The notes beneath the pieces are model-generated. The model had not been told where the DNA came from. It made no database searches and saw nothing but the letters and a program-made list of their open reading frames with translations. A stretch of 64,000 nucleotides of DNA from Planctomycetales bacterium (GTDB lineage Bacteria > Planctomycetota > Planctomycetia > Isosphaerales > Isosphaeraceae). Below, in pieces: positions 45,607-54,323 of this stretch. The number at the start of each line of letters is the position of its first letter. Position 1 is the first letter of the stretch. The stretch covers positions 16,281-80,280 of the forward strand of contig DAIDHB010000064.1 of the NCBI GenBank assembly GCA_027452145.1, read 5' to 3'. Both the position numbers and the translations under genes were made by a program.

Positions 45607-46374
45607 GTGAAGCAAGCTCGCGACGCCGCCCGGCTGGCGGCATCGCCCAACGACGGGAGACTTGCCGTGCAATCGCGGAATCTCGCCTGGCTCTCGGCGT
45701 TCCTGGTCCTGGCCTGCCTGGCCATTCTGGCGGCCCGCGCGCAGGAGGTGCGATCGAAGGATGCGGACAAGGCGCTCCAGCGAGGTAAGGAACTCTTCGC
45801 CTCGGGCGACCTCGAGAAGGCGCTCGAGAAGCTCGACGAGGCGATTAAGCTCGATCCGAAGCTCGCCGCCGCCCGGGTAGCTCGGGCCTTCGTCGAGAAC
45901 GTGATGAAGAAGTACGACGCGGCCAATGCCGACGCGGCCGAGGCGCGTCGGCTCGACCCCAAGAATCAGGAATATCACCTCACAGGTGTCTGGTATGGCA
46001 CCTACGTTTATCCCGGCGGCGGCGTCGCGTCGGTGCGTTTCCGGCTCACGCTCGTCCAGGACGGGAAGAAGATCTCGGCCAACGTCCGCGAGCAGAACAC
46101 CTTCTGGGAGAGCAACCCGAACGTCCCGCGCGACGTGCCGTTCCTCTACGCGATATGCGACGGCGAGTACGACCCGGCCACGAAGCAGCTCAGGTTCACC
46201 AAGACGTACGACGGGGCTTCGGGCGCCAGCCATTCGGTCGAGTACAGCGGCACGCTCTCGGACGACGGCACCCAGTTCGACGGGGACTGGAGCATCGGCG
46301 GCGCCGGGGGCGGGAGCTTCCGGCTCCAGAAGGCCAGGCCGGGCCAGCGCACCGACCCCGAGAGCACGAACTGA
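45607..46374 (+). CDS. Membrane-anchored TPR protein with beta-rich C-terminus
   Basis: 255 residues from a GTG at 45607 (a GTG at 45667 would remove 20). A hydrophobic anchor or signal at about 27-45 precedes two TPR units (about 50-118; ALQRGKELFASGDLEKALEKL). The remaining 130 residues are beta-rich with aromatic strands (LTGVWYGTYVYPGGG, FDGDWSIGG), a pattern like small lipocalin- or sandwich-type folds. No catalytic motif. The next gene, a spermidine-synthase-like protein, starts 125 nt downstream on the same strand. Confidence 0.8.
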   Translation: MKQARDAARLAASPNDGRLAVQSRNLAWLSAFLVLACLAILAARAQEVRSKDADKALQRGKELFASGDLEKALEKLDEAIKLDPKLAAARVARAFVENVMKKYDAANADAAEARRLDPKNQEYHLTGVWYGTYVYPGGGVASVRFRLTLVQDGKKISANVREQNTFWESNPNVPRDVPFLYAICDGEYDPATKQLRFTKTYDGASGASHSVEYSGTLSDDGTQFDGDWSIGGAGGGSFRLQKARPGQRTDPESTN

Positions 46375-46499
46375 CGCCTGCGATCGACCACGCGGCCGCC
46401 GGCCGCCGCGATCAGGCGATCTGGCGGATCTCCGGGCGGACGGGTAAGATTCGATCGAGTGCGATCGTCGTCCGTGCCGTCTCGGAGGGATTCACGAGG

Positions 46500-47417
46500 A
46501 TGAGTTTTCCGCGGCTCACCACCACCCGTCTCGTGGTCGGGGCGGCCGGACTGGTTTTGCTCCTCGGCGTCGGCCTGGGCCTTTCCGCGATGTCACGCCA
46601 CTCCACCGCCGCCGTCGACGCCGAGCAGGACGAGGCCGGGTTCTTGCCCCAGGGCGAGCTGGAGCTCGACTTCAGGTCGAAGTTCTCGCACTTCAAGGTC
46701 ACGAGAGAAGAGACCACCCGGACCCTCTGGTTCGTCCGCGACAACGGCGAGGAGGTCGTCGAGTCGCAGGTGGACATCAATCGCCCGTATGACCTGCTGG
46801 TCGAATACACCCGTTTCATGTTCCTGAGCTACCTGTTCCGCCCGAATCCCGAGCGGGTACTCATCGTCGGGCTCGGCGGCGGCTCGATGACCCATTTCCT
46901 CGGCCGCTATGACCGCAAGGTCAAGGTCGACGTCGTCGAGATCGACCCGGCGATTATCCAGGTCGCCGCCCGGTATTTCGGCGTCCGAAGTGGCGGCAAC
47001 CTCAACATCATGAACGCCGACGGTCTCGAATACCTGACGAAGACGAAGGCGAAGTACGACGTCATCTACATGGATGCGTTCCTCAAGCCGTCGGCGGACA
47101 CCGACGACACGGGCGTCCCCGTGCGGATGAAGACGCTGAACTTCTACAAGTCCGTCCGGGAGAAGGTCAATTCCGACGGCGTCGTCGTCTTCAATCTCAA
47201 TCCCCACGCCGGCCAGGCGGACGACGTGAAGCTGATCCGCGAGGCGTTCCCGAACATCTATGTCTTCCGCCTGAACTATAACGGCCTGGTCGTGGTCGCA
47301 TCGACCTCCGAACAGCACGTCCCCACGCGGGCGCTCGATCGGCTCGCGGCCGGGCTCGACCGCCGGTTCCGCGCCACCTTCTCCTTCCGCCGGATGGTCG
47401 AGCGGATCGCCCGGTAG
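46500..47417 (+). CDS. Spermidine-synthase-like methyltransferase-fold protein with N-terminal membrane anchor
   Basis: 305 residues from an ATG at 46500 (GGAGGG upstream); an earlier in-frame start at 46155 runs back through the TPR gene's frame and is rejected. One N-terminal transmembrane segment (about 10-30) is followed by a Rossmann domain: VLIVGLGGGSMTH (SAM/dcSAM loop), VDVVEIDPAII (acidic loop), and DVIYMDAF in the catalytic region. This is the polyamine-synthase fold. The membrane anchor and the lack of a visible SpeD argue against ordinary spermidine synthesis; the product is unknown. Confidence 0.85.
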   Translation: MSFPRLTTTRLVVGAAGLVLLLGVGLGLSAMSRHSTAAVDAEQDEAGFLPQGELELDFRSKFSHFKVTREETTRTLWFVRDNGEEVVESQVDINRPYDLLVEYTRFMFLSYLFRPNPERVLIVGLGGGSMTHFLGRYDRKVKVDVVEIDPAIIQVAARYFGVRSGGNLNIMNADGLEYLTKTKAKYDVIYMDAFLKPSADTDDTGVPVRMKTLNFYKSVREKVNSDGVVVFNLNPHAGQADDVKLIREAFPNIYVFRLNYNGLVVVASTSEQHVPTRALDRLAAGLDRRFRATFSFRRMVERIAR

Positions 47418-47471
47418 CCGGGTAACGCACCGACCCGGAGAACCGCTCCACGACCCCGGCTGCCGGGCTCC

Positions 47472-47738
47472 TCAGAGCGGTGCCCGCTCGCGACGCAGGA
47501 CGTCGCGGTCGAACCGGACCGACGCAAGGTCGAGGCGGAACCGCTCGAGGGCGTCCCGCGCGATCATCATGACGCGGTGGCGGAACATCGCGTGTTCCAT
47601 CACCTCGTCGATGAGCGGCTCGAGCTCGGCACGCACCGCCGCGGGCTGCCCCTGAATGCGCTCCTTCAGCTCGATCAACTCTGTCGGGACCTGCTCCGTG
47701 CCCCGACTCGCGTTCACCATGTCGTTCGTCGAAATCAT
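47472..47738 (-). CDS. Small conserved-looking hypothetical protein
   Basis: 88 residues, ATG at 47738 with GAGG 7 nt upstream. Mostly alpha-helical, acidic and basic in alternation (ELIELKERI, ELEPLIDEVMEHAMFRHRVM, ARDALERFRLDLASVRFDRDVL), without signal or membrane segment, suggesting a small coiled-coil or helical-bundle protein. It converges on the spermidine-synthase-like gene and diverges from the 1095-residue gene. No family recognised. Confidence 0.7.
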   Translation of the reverse strand: MISTNDMVNASRGTEQVPTELIELKERIQGQPAAVRAELEPLIDEVMEHAMFRHRVMMIARDALERFRLDLASVRFDRDVLRRERAPL

Positions 47739-48012
47739 CGTTGTACCTCGTCATCCGGGTGCTGCTCTACTCTATCACAAAATGGGGGAGAGGATCGGGT
47801 CCGCGAAACTGATTTGGCTGAGTAAAGATTTCAGCTTGTAGGGACTATGCGAGGTCCCGGAAGAATGGGATGGGGACGCGACTCGGGGATTGCGGGGATT
47901 GCGGCGGTCGGGGATTGACCTTCCGGAGAATCGGCGATCGGGCTAGGATCAGCCGGTTTTCCGGGATTGGGAGGACGGCTGGCGGGCTCGCTGGCAGGGA
48001 GGTCTCGAGCCG

Positions 48013-51000
48013 ATGTTCTCGTGGCGAAGCGGGTTTGGATTGGCGGTCGCCGTCGGTGCGCTGGCCGTCGGAGTATGGGCGGCGCAGGAGCCGGCGGGGC
48101 GAGAGCGGTCCCGTCCGGCCAATGGGGCGGCCCTGCACGACGGCTACGAGACGGGTCGGACGAGCTGGCAGCAGGAATACACCGACGCGACGGTGCGTCT
48201 GCTGGTGCACGAACGGTCGGACCGCGCGGCCCACGGCGGAAAGCTGTCCGAGCGTTTCGTGTTCGAGGCCACGGCGGGGACCCGGTTCTTCGTCAGCGAG
48301 GCGATGCCGAAGGTGCCGGTGACAGAGGACCTGGGGCTGAGCCTGTACGTCAGGTGCAACCAGTCGGGCGCCCAGATCTTCGGCTGGGTCGTGCTGCCCG
48401 AGGACATCGACCCCGAGACGAAGGCGCCGTCGTACCTGATGGTTCCGGGAACGGTCTTCAGCCGGCCCGACCGATGGCAGAAGCTCGAGCTGGCGGAGAT
48501 GCTTCCGACGATCGAGGAGCAGGCCCGGGTGCTGCGCGCGGCGTCGCGACGGCCGGTGTCGCTCAAGGGAGCCTACCTGGCGCGCGTGGTGGTCAACCTG
48601 CTCGGCGGGCAGGGGCGGACGGACATCTTCCTGGACGACCTCGAGGTCGGCCCGGTGCCGCCAGGGCTCGCCGCCGAATGGGAGGCCGGCCGGTCGCCGG
48701 ACCGGGCGGGGGCGAAGCCCGGCGCGGCGGGTCGCGCCGAGGCGGACCGGCTCCCGGGCCCGAAGGGGCCGGCGCGGACGGACCTGCCGCATTTGAAGTT
48801 CGAGCGGGGAGTGCTCTCGAAGCTCGATCCCGCGCGGCGATACACGCCCTGGCTGCCAGTGGCCATCGATGCCCCCGGCGCCAGCCCGGTCGAGCTCCGT
48901 CGGGCGGCGTTCGACGTCCTGGTCACCGACGAGGCCCCCGACCCGCGGTCGATCCAGACGGCCGTCGACCGGGGGATGTACCTCATGCCGCGCCTCCAGG
49001 GCACGACTCAGGAGGGCGGCGCGGAGCGAGCCCTGCGCGTGATGGCGGACTTCCCCCTCCCGGGTGCGGTGCTTCTCTGGTCGATCGGCGATCACCTGGG
49101 GGCCGGGCGCGAGCTGGCGGCGCGACGTCGCGAGGTCGAGGCCGCCCGCGACGTCCTGTCGGCCATCCACGACAGCAGCGACGACCTTCGCCTCGCGACG
49201 GCGACGGTGGACGACGAATTCCGGCTCTACGCCCGGTCGCCGGCGAATCTCGACGTCATCGGCTTCGACCTGCCGATCTGGGGCCGATCGATGTCGCTCA
49301 GCGACGGGCTCCAGTATGCGATCCAGCGCAAGCAGTTGACCGCGCGCGCCAATCCCGAGGCGCTCTTCTGGGGTTGGATCCCGGCCAGCGCATCCGCCAT
49401 CTTCACCCGGAACGTCTGGGGCGCCGACGCCGTGCCGGGCTGGGGCCGGCCGCGCGTGCTGCCGGAACAGCTCCGGCTGATGACCTACGTGGCGCTGGCC
49501 GCGGGCTGCCGCGGACTGACCTTCGTCGGCGACGCCGATCTCACTCGCCCGGAGGGCGAGGCCCTGCTGCTGGAGATGAGCTTCCTGAACGCCGAGGTCG
49601 ACCTGCTCGAGGACATCCTCGCCGGCAATACCAAGACCATCGCCGACTACAAGGTCTACGACCCCGACCCCGCCGAGCGCCCGGCGACCGCCAACGTGAT
49701 GCAGAAGCGCATGCCGGTGATCAAGGAGCCCGACGGCAAGCCGGGGCTGTACACCGCGGCCGTGCCGCTCCCGGGCGATAGCGGCTCGCTGATTCTCGTC
49801 GCCGACCTCGCCGCCGATGCCCAGTTCCAGCCCCCGCAGATGGCCTATCACGATCTGGTGCTCAACCCGATGCTCCCCGTTGGCGTCCATGTTCTCGAGA
49901 TCAGCCCGGGCGGCGCGCGGTTCATCGAGGGGGTCGATCGGGTCCCCGGCGGCACCAGGATCACCCTCCCCGACTTCGGCACGTCGACCATCCTGCTGTG
50001 CACCACCGACATGGCCCTCGTGGAACGCGTGCGCCGTCACGTCCGGTCGATCCAGGCGCCGGCCGCCGGCATGGCGATCCGCCAGGCCGAGGTGACTCTC
50101 GCGGCCGTCCGCGAGATCCACCAGCGCCTCAAGGACGACGGCCACCTGATCACTAATGAGGAAGACCTCAAGAAGCGCCGGAAGCGCGGCATCGAATCGC
50201 CGCCTACCGACGCCGACAACCTGATCGCGAAGGTCGAGGGATACATCAAGAACGCCCGCAACGCGCAGATGAACCAGGACTACAACGCCGCCTGGCTCCA
50301 GGCCCGGCTGGCCGGCCGGCCGCTGCGTTCCCTGATGTTCGCCTACTACACCCAGGGGATGGCCGAGCTCCGCAAGGTCGTCGAGGAGAGCTTCAACGGA
50401 CCCAAGGTCGAGTATCCCGACGGGGCGATCCGGCCCTATCCGAACGCGCCGGTGCTCGTCACGGCCGTCGGCTGCCCGCCGGCCGTCTCGTTCTCGACCC
50501 TCCCCCAGATGCATATCTGGAAGGACTGGGCCGGCGAGCCGCAGGGCTACCGCTTCGGGCCCAACCTCGTCCCGTCGGGCTCGTTCGACGACCCCCAGGC
50601 CATCCAGTCCGCGGGCTGGATGGACGTCAGCCACCAGTACGACCGGGTCGTGAAGAAGACGAAGGTGCCGCGCAGGGTGGCCAGGAAGGCGTTCGTACCG
50701 AAGGCCGAACGGGCGAACAAGCCGAGGGCCGCCTCCTCGAAGAAGGACATCCGCTACGCCGATGAGGTGATCGATCCGGACGACCACATCCTGCATCTCA
50801 ACGTCAGCTCCGAGGATCCGAAGGAGATCGATAAGAACCATCCGTTCTTCGACTTCCCGGCCGCCGCGATCCGGAGCCCGTCGGTCCGGGTGGGAGCGAA
50901 TAACCTGATCCGGATCTCGGTGCTGGTCCTGCGGCCGATGGTCAGCCAGCCCGGCAAGGGGGGCGTCATCATCAGCGATTCGATCGGCGGCGAGGCGCTT

Positions 51001-51300
51001 CAGTTCCGCACGAGCGACCCGATGATCGAATTCACCCGCGTCGTTCTCTACCGCAAGGCGCCCGCCGACGGCACCTTCCACGTCACACTCGGACTGGCCG
51101 GCTACGGCGACGTCTATTTCGACGACTTCCGGGTCCAGGTGATCGAGGCCGACGACGGCCGCCGCGTCGAGCCCGATCGCGGCAGCGACCTGGTCCGGCG
51201 CCCCCGCCCGGCCGCATCCACACCCGCGCCCGGCCGGCCCGACCCGCGGGTCCCGGCCAGCACCGCCGGCCGTATCCCCGCCGCGTCCCGCCCCCGCTGA
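48013..51300 (+). CDS. Large secreted protein with glycoside-hydrolase-like TIM barrel and beta-sandwich ends (hypothetical)
   Basis: 1095 residues with a signal peptide (1-24, ending WAAQ). The N-terminal part (about 40-210) and a later segment (about 830-1050, ending GLAGYGDVYFDDFRV) look like carbohydrate-binding beta sandwiches; YFDDF and IFLDDLEV are typical closing strands of such modules. Between them, about 270-610 alternates strands and helices like a TIM barrel (VDDEFRLYARSPANLDVIGFDLPIWG, GCRGLTFVGDADL). A helical region (about 690-800) and a Pro/Arg-rich tail follow. The catalytic pair cannot be named from sequence. A polysaccharide-active role is inference. A strongly basic segment at 860-905 is odd. 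Confidence 0.7.
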   Translation: MFSWRSGFGLAVAVGALAVGVWAAQEPAGRERSRPANGAALHDGYETGRTSWQQEYTDATVRLLVHERSDRAAHGGKLSERFVFEATAGTRFFVSEAMPKVPVTEDLGLSLYVRCNQSGAQIFGWVVLPEDIDPETKAPSYLMVPGTVFSRPDRWQKLELAEMLPTIEEQARVLRAASRRPVSLKGAYLARVVVNLLGGQGRTDIFLDDLEVGPVPPGLAAEWEAGRSPDRAGAKPGAAGRAEADRLPGPKGPARTDLPHLKFERGVLSKLDPARRYTPWLPVAIDAPGASPVELRRAAFDVLVTDEAPDPRSIQTAVDRGMYLMPRLQGTTQEGGAERALRVMADFPLPGAVLLWSIGDHLGAGRELAARRREVEAARDVLSAIHDSSDDLRLATATVDDEFRLYARSPANLDVIGFDLPIWGRSMSLSDGLQYAIQRKQLTARANPEALFWGWIPASASAIFTRNVWGADAVPGWGRPRVLPEQLRLMTYVALAAGCRGLTFVGDADLTRPEGEALLLEMSFLNAEVDLLEDILAGNTKTIADYKVYDPDPAERPATANVMQKRMPVIKEPDGKPGLYTAAVPLPGDSGSLILVADLAADAQFQPPQMAYHDLVLNPMLPVGVHVLEISPGGARFIEGVDRVPGGTRITLPDFGTSTILLCTTDMALVERVRRHVRSIQAPAAGMAIRQAEVTLAAVREIHQRLKDDGHLITNEEDLKKRRKRGIESPPTDADNLIAKVEGYIKNARNAQMNQDYNAAWLQARLAGRPLRSLMFAYYTQGMAELRKVVEESFNGPKVEYPDGAIRPYPNAPVLVTAVGCPPAVSFSTLPQMHIWKDWAGEPQGYRFGPNLVPSGSFDDPQAIQSAGWMDVSHQYDRVVKKTKVPRRVARKAFVPKAERANKPRAASSKKDIRYADEVIDPDDHILHLNVSSEDPKEIDKNHPFFDFPAAAIRSPSVRVGANNLIRISVLVLRPMVSQPGKGGVIISDSIGGEALQFRTSDPMIEFTRVVLYRKAPADGTFHVTLGLAGYGDVYFDDFRVQVIEADDGRRVEPDRGSDLVRRPRPAASTPAPGRPDPRVPASTAGRIPAASRPR

Positions 51301-52276
51301 TCCGGCCAGACCGACGGAGTGCGGCGACCGACTTTCCATCCGTCTCGACTCGACGGCTCGCACCCGGGCCGCCGGCCGCGGTTCGAACCCCGCGGCAGTC
51401 GCGCCGGAAAAATCGCGGGTTCCGGAAAATCGCGCGCGCCCGCCCGCCCCGCCTCCGTGTTTCTTAGTGGATCCCCCTTCCAACCGAAGCCCTCGCCGCC
51501 GGGTGCGAGCCTGCATGGTCCTCGACCGGGCGGCGGGGCGCGTCGGTTCCCCGAGAACAAACAGAGAAATACGGCAAGAGACATGGTGCTGCCCGGGTGG
51601 GCGTGCTGGGAAGCCGGCGCGATCCAGGGGTGCCAGGGCGACGGTGTGGACGGCCGGACCATAAAGGCTCCTCGGCTGATCACCCGGAGAGAATAACCCC
51701 TGCGATCCCGCGTCCGGCGGCGAACCTCGCCGGTCAGTGGTCGATATCGCGGTCCCATCGACGTTCGCCGGGCCGCTAACAGAACGGAGGACGGCCGAGG
51801 CCGTCCGCCGGGAAAAAGGGGGGGCATGCGAGGACGCCAGGAGGACATCACCATCGACAGGACGTCGAGGGCAGGATCGATGTTCCTCCGTGCCCCCCAC
51901 CCTATTGGCCCCGATGGATCGCCCGGCTCCCTGGCGGATCTCACCCAGACAGAATGTGGAAAGGAGGATGGAGCGCCACGGACTCCAGGCTCCTGCCGGG
52001 GAAAAATGCGGTGGATAGCGGGCGACAATCCCCGACTTCGCACGTTAGTTCATAGGGAGAGGCACCACAAGACCGGCGGATGGACCACCTCATGGGGCCG
52101 TCCGTCGTCTGGGCCCCCGCTGTCGACAGCGAAGCACGGGTGCGAGTCGGCGAGTCGCCCACGCTGGCCGCCGTTTCCGGGGATCGACCACCATGTCGTT
52201 CGCACGCTGGATTAGCCGGTCCCGCACGGGTAGAATCACCCTACTAGCTCGTTCAACCTGGAGCGGATGGGGTGCG
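51301..52276. other. Intergenic region ahead of the LEPR-XLL/ECF/kinase module
   Basis: About 975 nt. Open frames of 60-129 residues occur in several overlapping phases but none has a ribosome-binding site, a familiar residue pattern or a homologue I recognise. A short GACGGCC/GGCCGTC inverted repeat near 51790-51806 has a loop too small for a stable hairpin. The module promoter probably lies towards the right end. Confidence 0.5.
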
Positions 52277-53716
52277 ATGCGGCCCCGGCACGAACATGCG
52301 AAGCGAGCCATGCGGATACTCCCCAGGACTGCACGCCGTCGCGGATTCGAATTCGACCCGCTGGAGGATCGCCGGCTCCTGAATGGAGGCTACTACCCCG
52401 ATGCCGGCTACGGGCACATGGCCATGGGCGATGGCCATGCGATGCAACTGGCGGAGGGGATCGGGCCCGGCATCGGGGTGAATCGGCCGGATGCCTGGGG
52501 GCCGACCCCGATCCCGAGCTGGTCGGGAGATGCGGGTGCCTGGGCCGGCGGTGGGACGGGCGTCTGGTCCCCGCCCGATCATCCGGCCGGCCCGATGCTG
52601 CCGGTTCGGCCATCGTCGCCGGATGGCGGCTCGTCGTATGACTACTACGCCCCGACCTCGGCCGATCTCCAGGCGGGCGCGACGCCGTCGGGAGCGCCGC
52701 AGGGGGCGTCCGTGCCGCCCACCTCACCGAGCCCGACGAGCAGTGCCGCGGCGACAAACCCATCCTCGGGCTCGCCGGGCGGCTGGATGCAGCCTTCGCA
52801 GGGCAATCCGGTCCCGGTCGTGTCGCCCTCGGTCCAGCCGGCGGTCGACGCGTCGGGGTTCCAGCAGGCCACGCCGGCCGTTGCGGGAGGGCCGGGCTCG
52901 CTCGCCCAGATGCTGGGCGAGCCGAACGGATCCGGGTCGTCGCCGGGCGGCTCGCTGACGGCGTTCCTCGCGGCCATCCTCGCCGCGGATCATGCCCGGT
53001 CGGAGAACTTCGACGGGATGGTCGCCTCCGGCGGCTCGCTCGCAGGTCTGTCGGGGCCGAACGTGATCGGCCTGCCCGGGCCGGGCCCCGCCGGGCCGCT
53101 GGCGCTTGCCGCGCCCGGGGCGAGCGCCGCGGGGGCCGGGGGGTCCGCGAGCACCGGCATGCCGGGGCCGCCGGCCCAGCCCGCGACTCCTGCGGCGCCC
53201 GATCCCGGGCACGCCGCTCACCTGGTGGGAGCCCCGGCGATTCCGGTCGCCTCGCCATCGCATCCCGACGGCCGCGCCTCCCTCGACCTGAGCCGTCAGG
53301 GCGGCTCCCCCGGCCGCTCCACGATCGCGACGACCCTGACCCACTCGGTGATGCTCCCCGCGGTCGAGATCGTCGAGGAGCCCGGCGGGTCCGGGGAGCC
53401 TCCGCTCTCGCCGATCGGCGCCGATCTGATCGCCGAGGCGTTCCCTTTCGCCGGCGACTCGCTCGTGCCCAGCCTCGACGCCTTCGTCCGCCAGCTCGAG
53501 GAGGTTGACGTCACGGGGCTGGTCGCCCGGGGACCCGCCCGCATCTTCGTCACATCGCTAACCGTGCTCGGCGCCGCGGCCTCCGCGCTCGTCGCCCGCG
53601 AGATGTTGCAGCGACGAGGCGCGCCGGGCAGGAGAATCCGCGTCGTGGATTCCCTGGGCCGCGAGCTCGCCCTGAGCTTCCCCGAGCTGCCCAGGAGCTG
53701 GTCCCAGAGGCGCTAG
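52277..53716 (+). CDS. LEPR-XLL motif surface protein with C-terminal membrane helix
   Basis: 479 residues from an ATG at 52277, with a GGATGGGG stretch ahead; an ATG at 52193 would add 28 residues but the family normally starts close to its motif. FDPLEDRRLLNG (motif LEDRRLL at 29-35) is the LEPR-XLL domain, which marks exported planctomycete proteins, with a basic run before it. Most of the remainder is low-complexity Pro/Ser/Gly/Ala-rich, probably extracellular. Near the end, RIFVTSLTVLGAAASALVA (about 422-440) could span a membrane, followed by a 40-residue basic tail. It ends 4 nt before the ECF sigma gene, so the two are linked; a sensor-like role is inference. Confidence 0.82.
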   Translation: MRPRHEHAKRAMRILPRTARRRGFEFDPLEDRRLLNGGYYPDAGYGHMAMGDGHAMQLAEGIGPGIGVNRPDAWGPTPIPSWSGDAGAWAGGGTGVWSPPDHPAGPMLPVRPSSPDGGSSYDYYAPTSADLQAGATPSGAPQGASVPPTSPSPTSSAAATNPSSGSPGGWMQPSQGNPVPVVSPSVQPAVDASGFQQATPAVAGGPGSLAQMLGEPNGSGSSPGGSLTAFLAAILAADHARSENFDGMVASGGSLAGLSGPNVIGLPGPGPAGPLALAAPGASAAGAGGSASTGMPGPPAQPATPAAPDPGHAAHLVGAPAIPVASPSHPDGRASLDLSRQGGSPGRSTIATTLTHSVMLPAVEIVEEPGGSGEPPLSPIGADLIAEAFPFAGDSLVPSLDAFVRQLEEVDVTGLVARGPARIFVTSLTVLGAAASALVAREMLQRRGAPGRRIRVVDSLGRELALSFPELPRSWSQRR

Positions 53717-53720
53717 GCCG

Positions 53721-54320
53721 ATGAGCATCGAACACCTCGACGATCTGATCGAAAAGCTCAATGGCGGCGACGTCGAGGCGGCCGAACGGGCGTTCCTCGC
53801 CTACGAACCGTACCTGCGGATGGCGATCCGCCGTCAGTTGAACGGCCCGTTGCGGTCGAAGCTCGACACGATGGACATCGTCCAGTCGGTCTGGGCCGAC
53901 GTCCTGGTGGGCTTCCGCGACGCCGGCTGGCGCTTCACGGACCGCTCGCATCTTCGTGCCTTCCTGATGAAGGTCGCGCGGAATCGGCTGATCGATCGGC
54001 GGCGGCAGCACCACCGCGCTATCGAGCAGGAGCGGCCGCTCGACCCGGCCGCCGCCCAGGTCATCAGCGCCAGCCAGCCCCGGCCCAGCGAGATCGCCCA
54101 GGAGCGCGAGCTGTGGGAGCGGATGCTGGACGAGTGCAGCCCGGGCCACCGCGAAATCCTGCTGCTCAAGCGGCAGGGCCTGCCGAATGCGGAGATCGCC
54201 CGGCGGGTCGGCATGCACGAGGGGAGCGTCCGCCGGATCCTGTATGACCTGGCGCGACGGATGGCCGTCCCGCGTCGGTCGTCTCGGGCCTCCTCGGGCG
54301 GCGGCGACGAGGAGGGATGA
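53721..54320 (+). CDS. ECF-type RNA polymerase sigma factor
   Basis: 199 residues. Region 2 holds LDTMDIVQSVWADVL (about 49-63) and the NRLIDRRRQHH basic loop, region 4 the helix-turn-helix GLPNAEIARRVGMHEGSVRRIL. It differs from the sigma factor at 31037 in having SVWADVL in place of the AEIFLKI core. The ATG follows the LEPR-XLL stop by 4 nt, and its own stop is 3 nt before the kinase gene, giving an extremely compact operon. Sigma factor plus serine/threonine kinase is a recurrent planctomycete arrangement, in which the kinase probably modulates the sigma factor. Confidence 0.92.
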   Translation: MSIEHLDDLIEKLNGGDVEAAERAFLAYEPYLRMAIRRQLNGPLRSKLDTMDIVQSVWADVLVGFRDAGWRFTDRSHLRAFLMKVARNRLIDRRRQHHRAIEQERPLDPAAAQVISASQPRPSEIAQERELWERMLDECSPGHREILLLKRQGLPNAEIARRVGMHEGSVRRILYDLARRMAVPRRSSRASSGGGDEEG

Positions 54321-54323
54321 CCG

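Noticed and set aside
51379..51400. TTCGAAC flanked by a short stem, like a tRNA T-arm
   Set aside because: Stem and loop sizes do not fit, and no acceptor or anticodon arm is present around it.
47845..51900. 1351-residue minus-strand frame opposite the large secreted protein
   Set aside because: No family pattern; the plus-strand gene has a signal peptide and modular composition.
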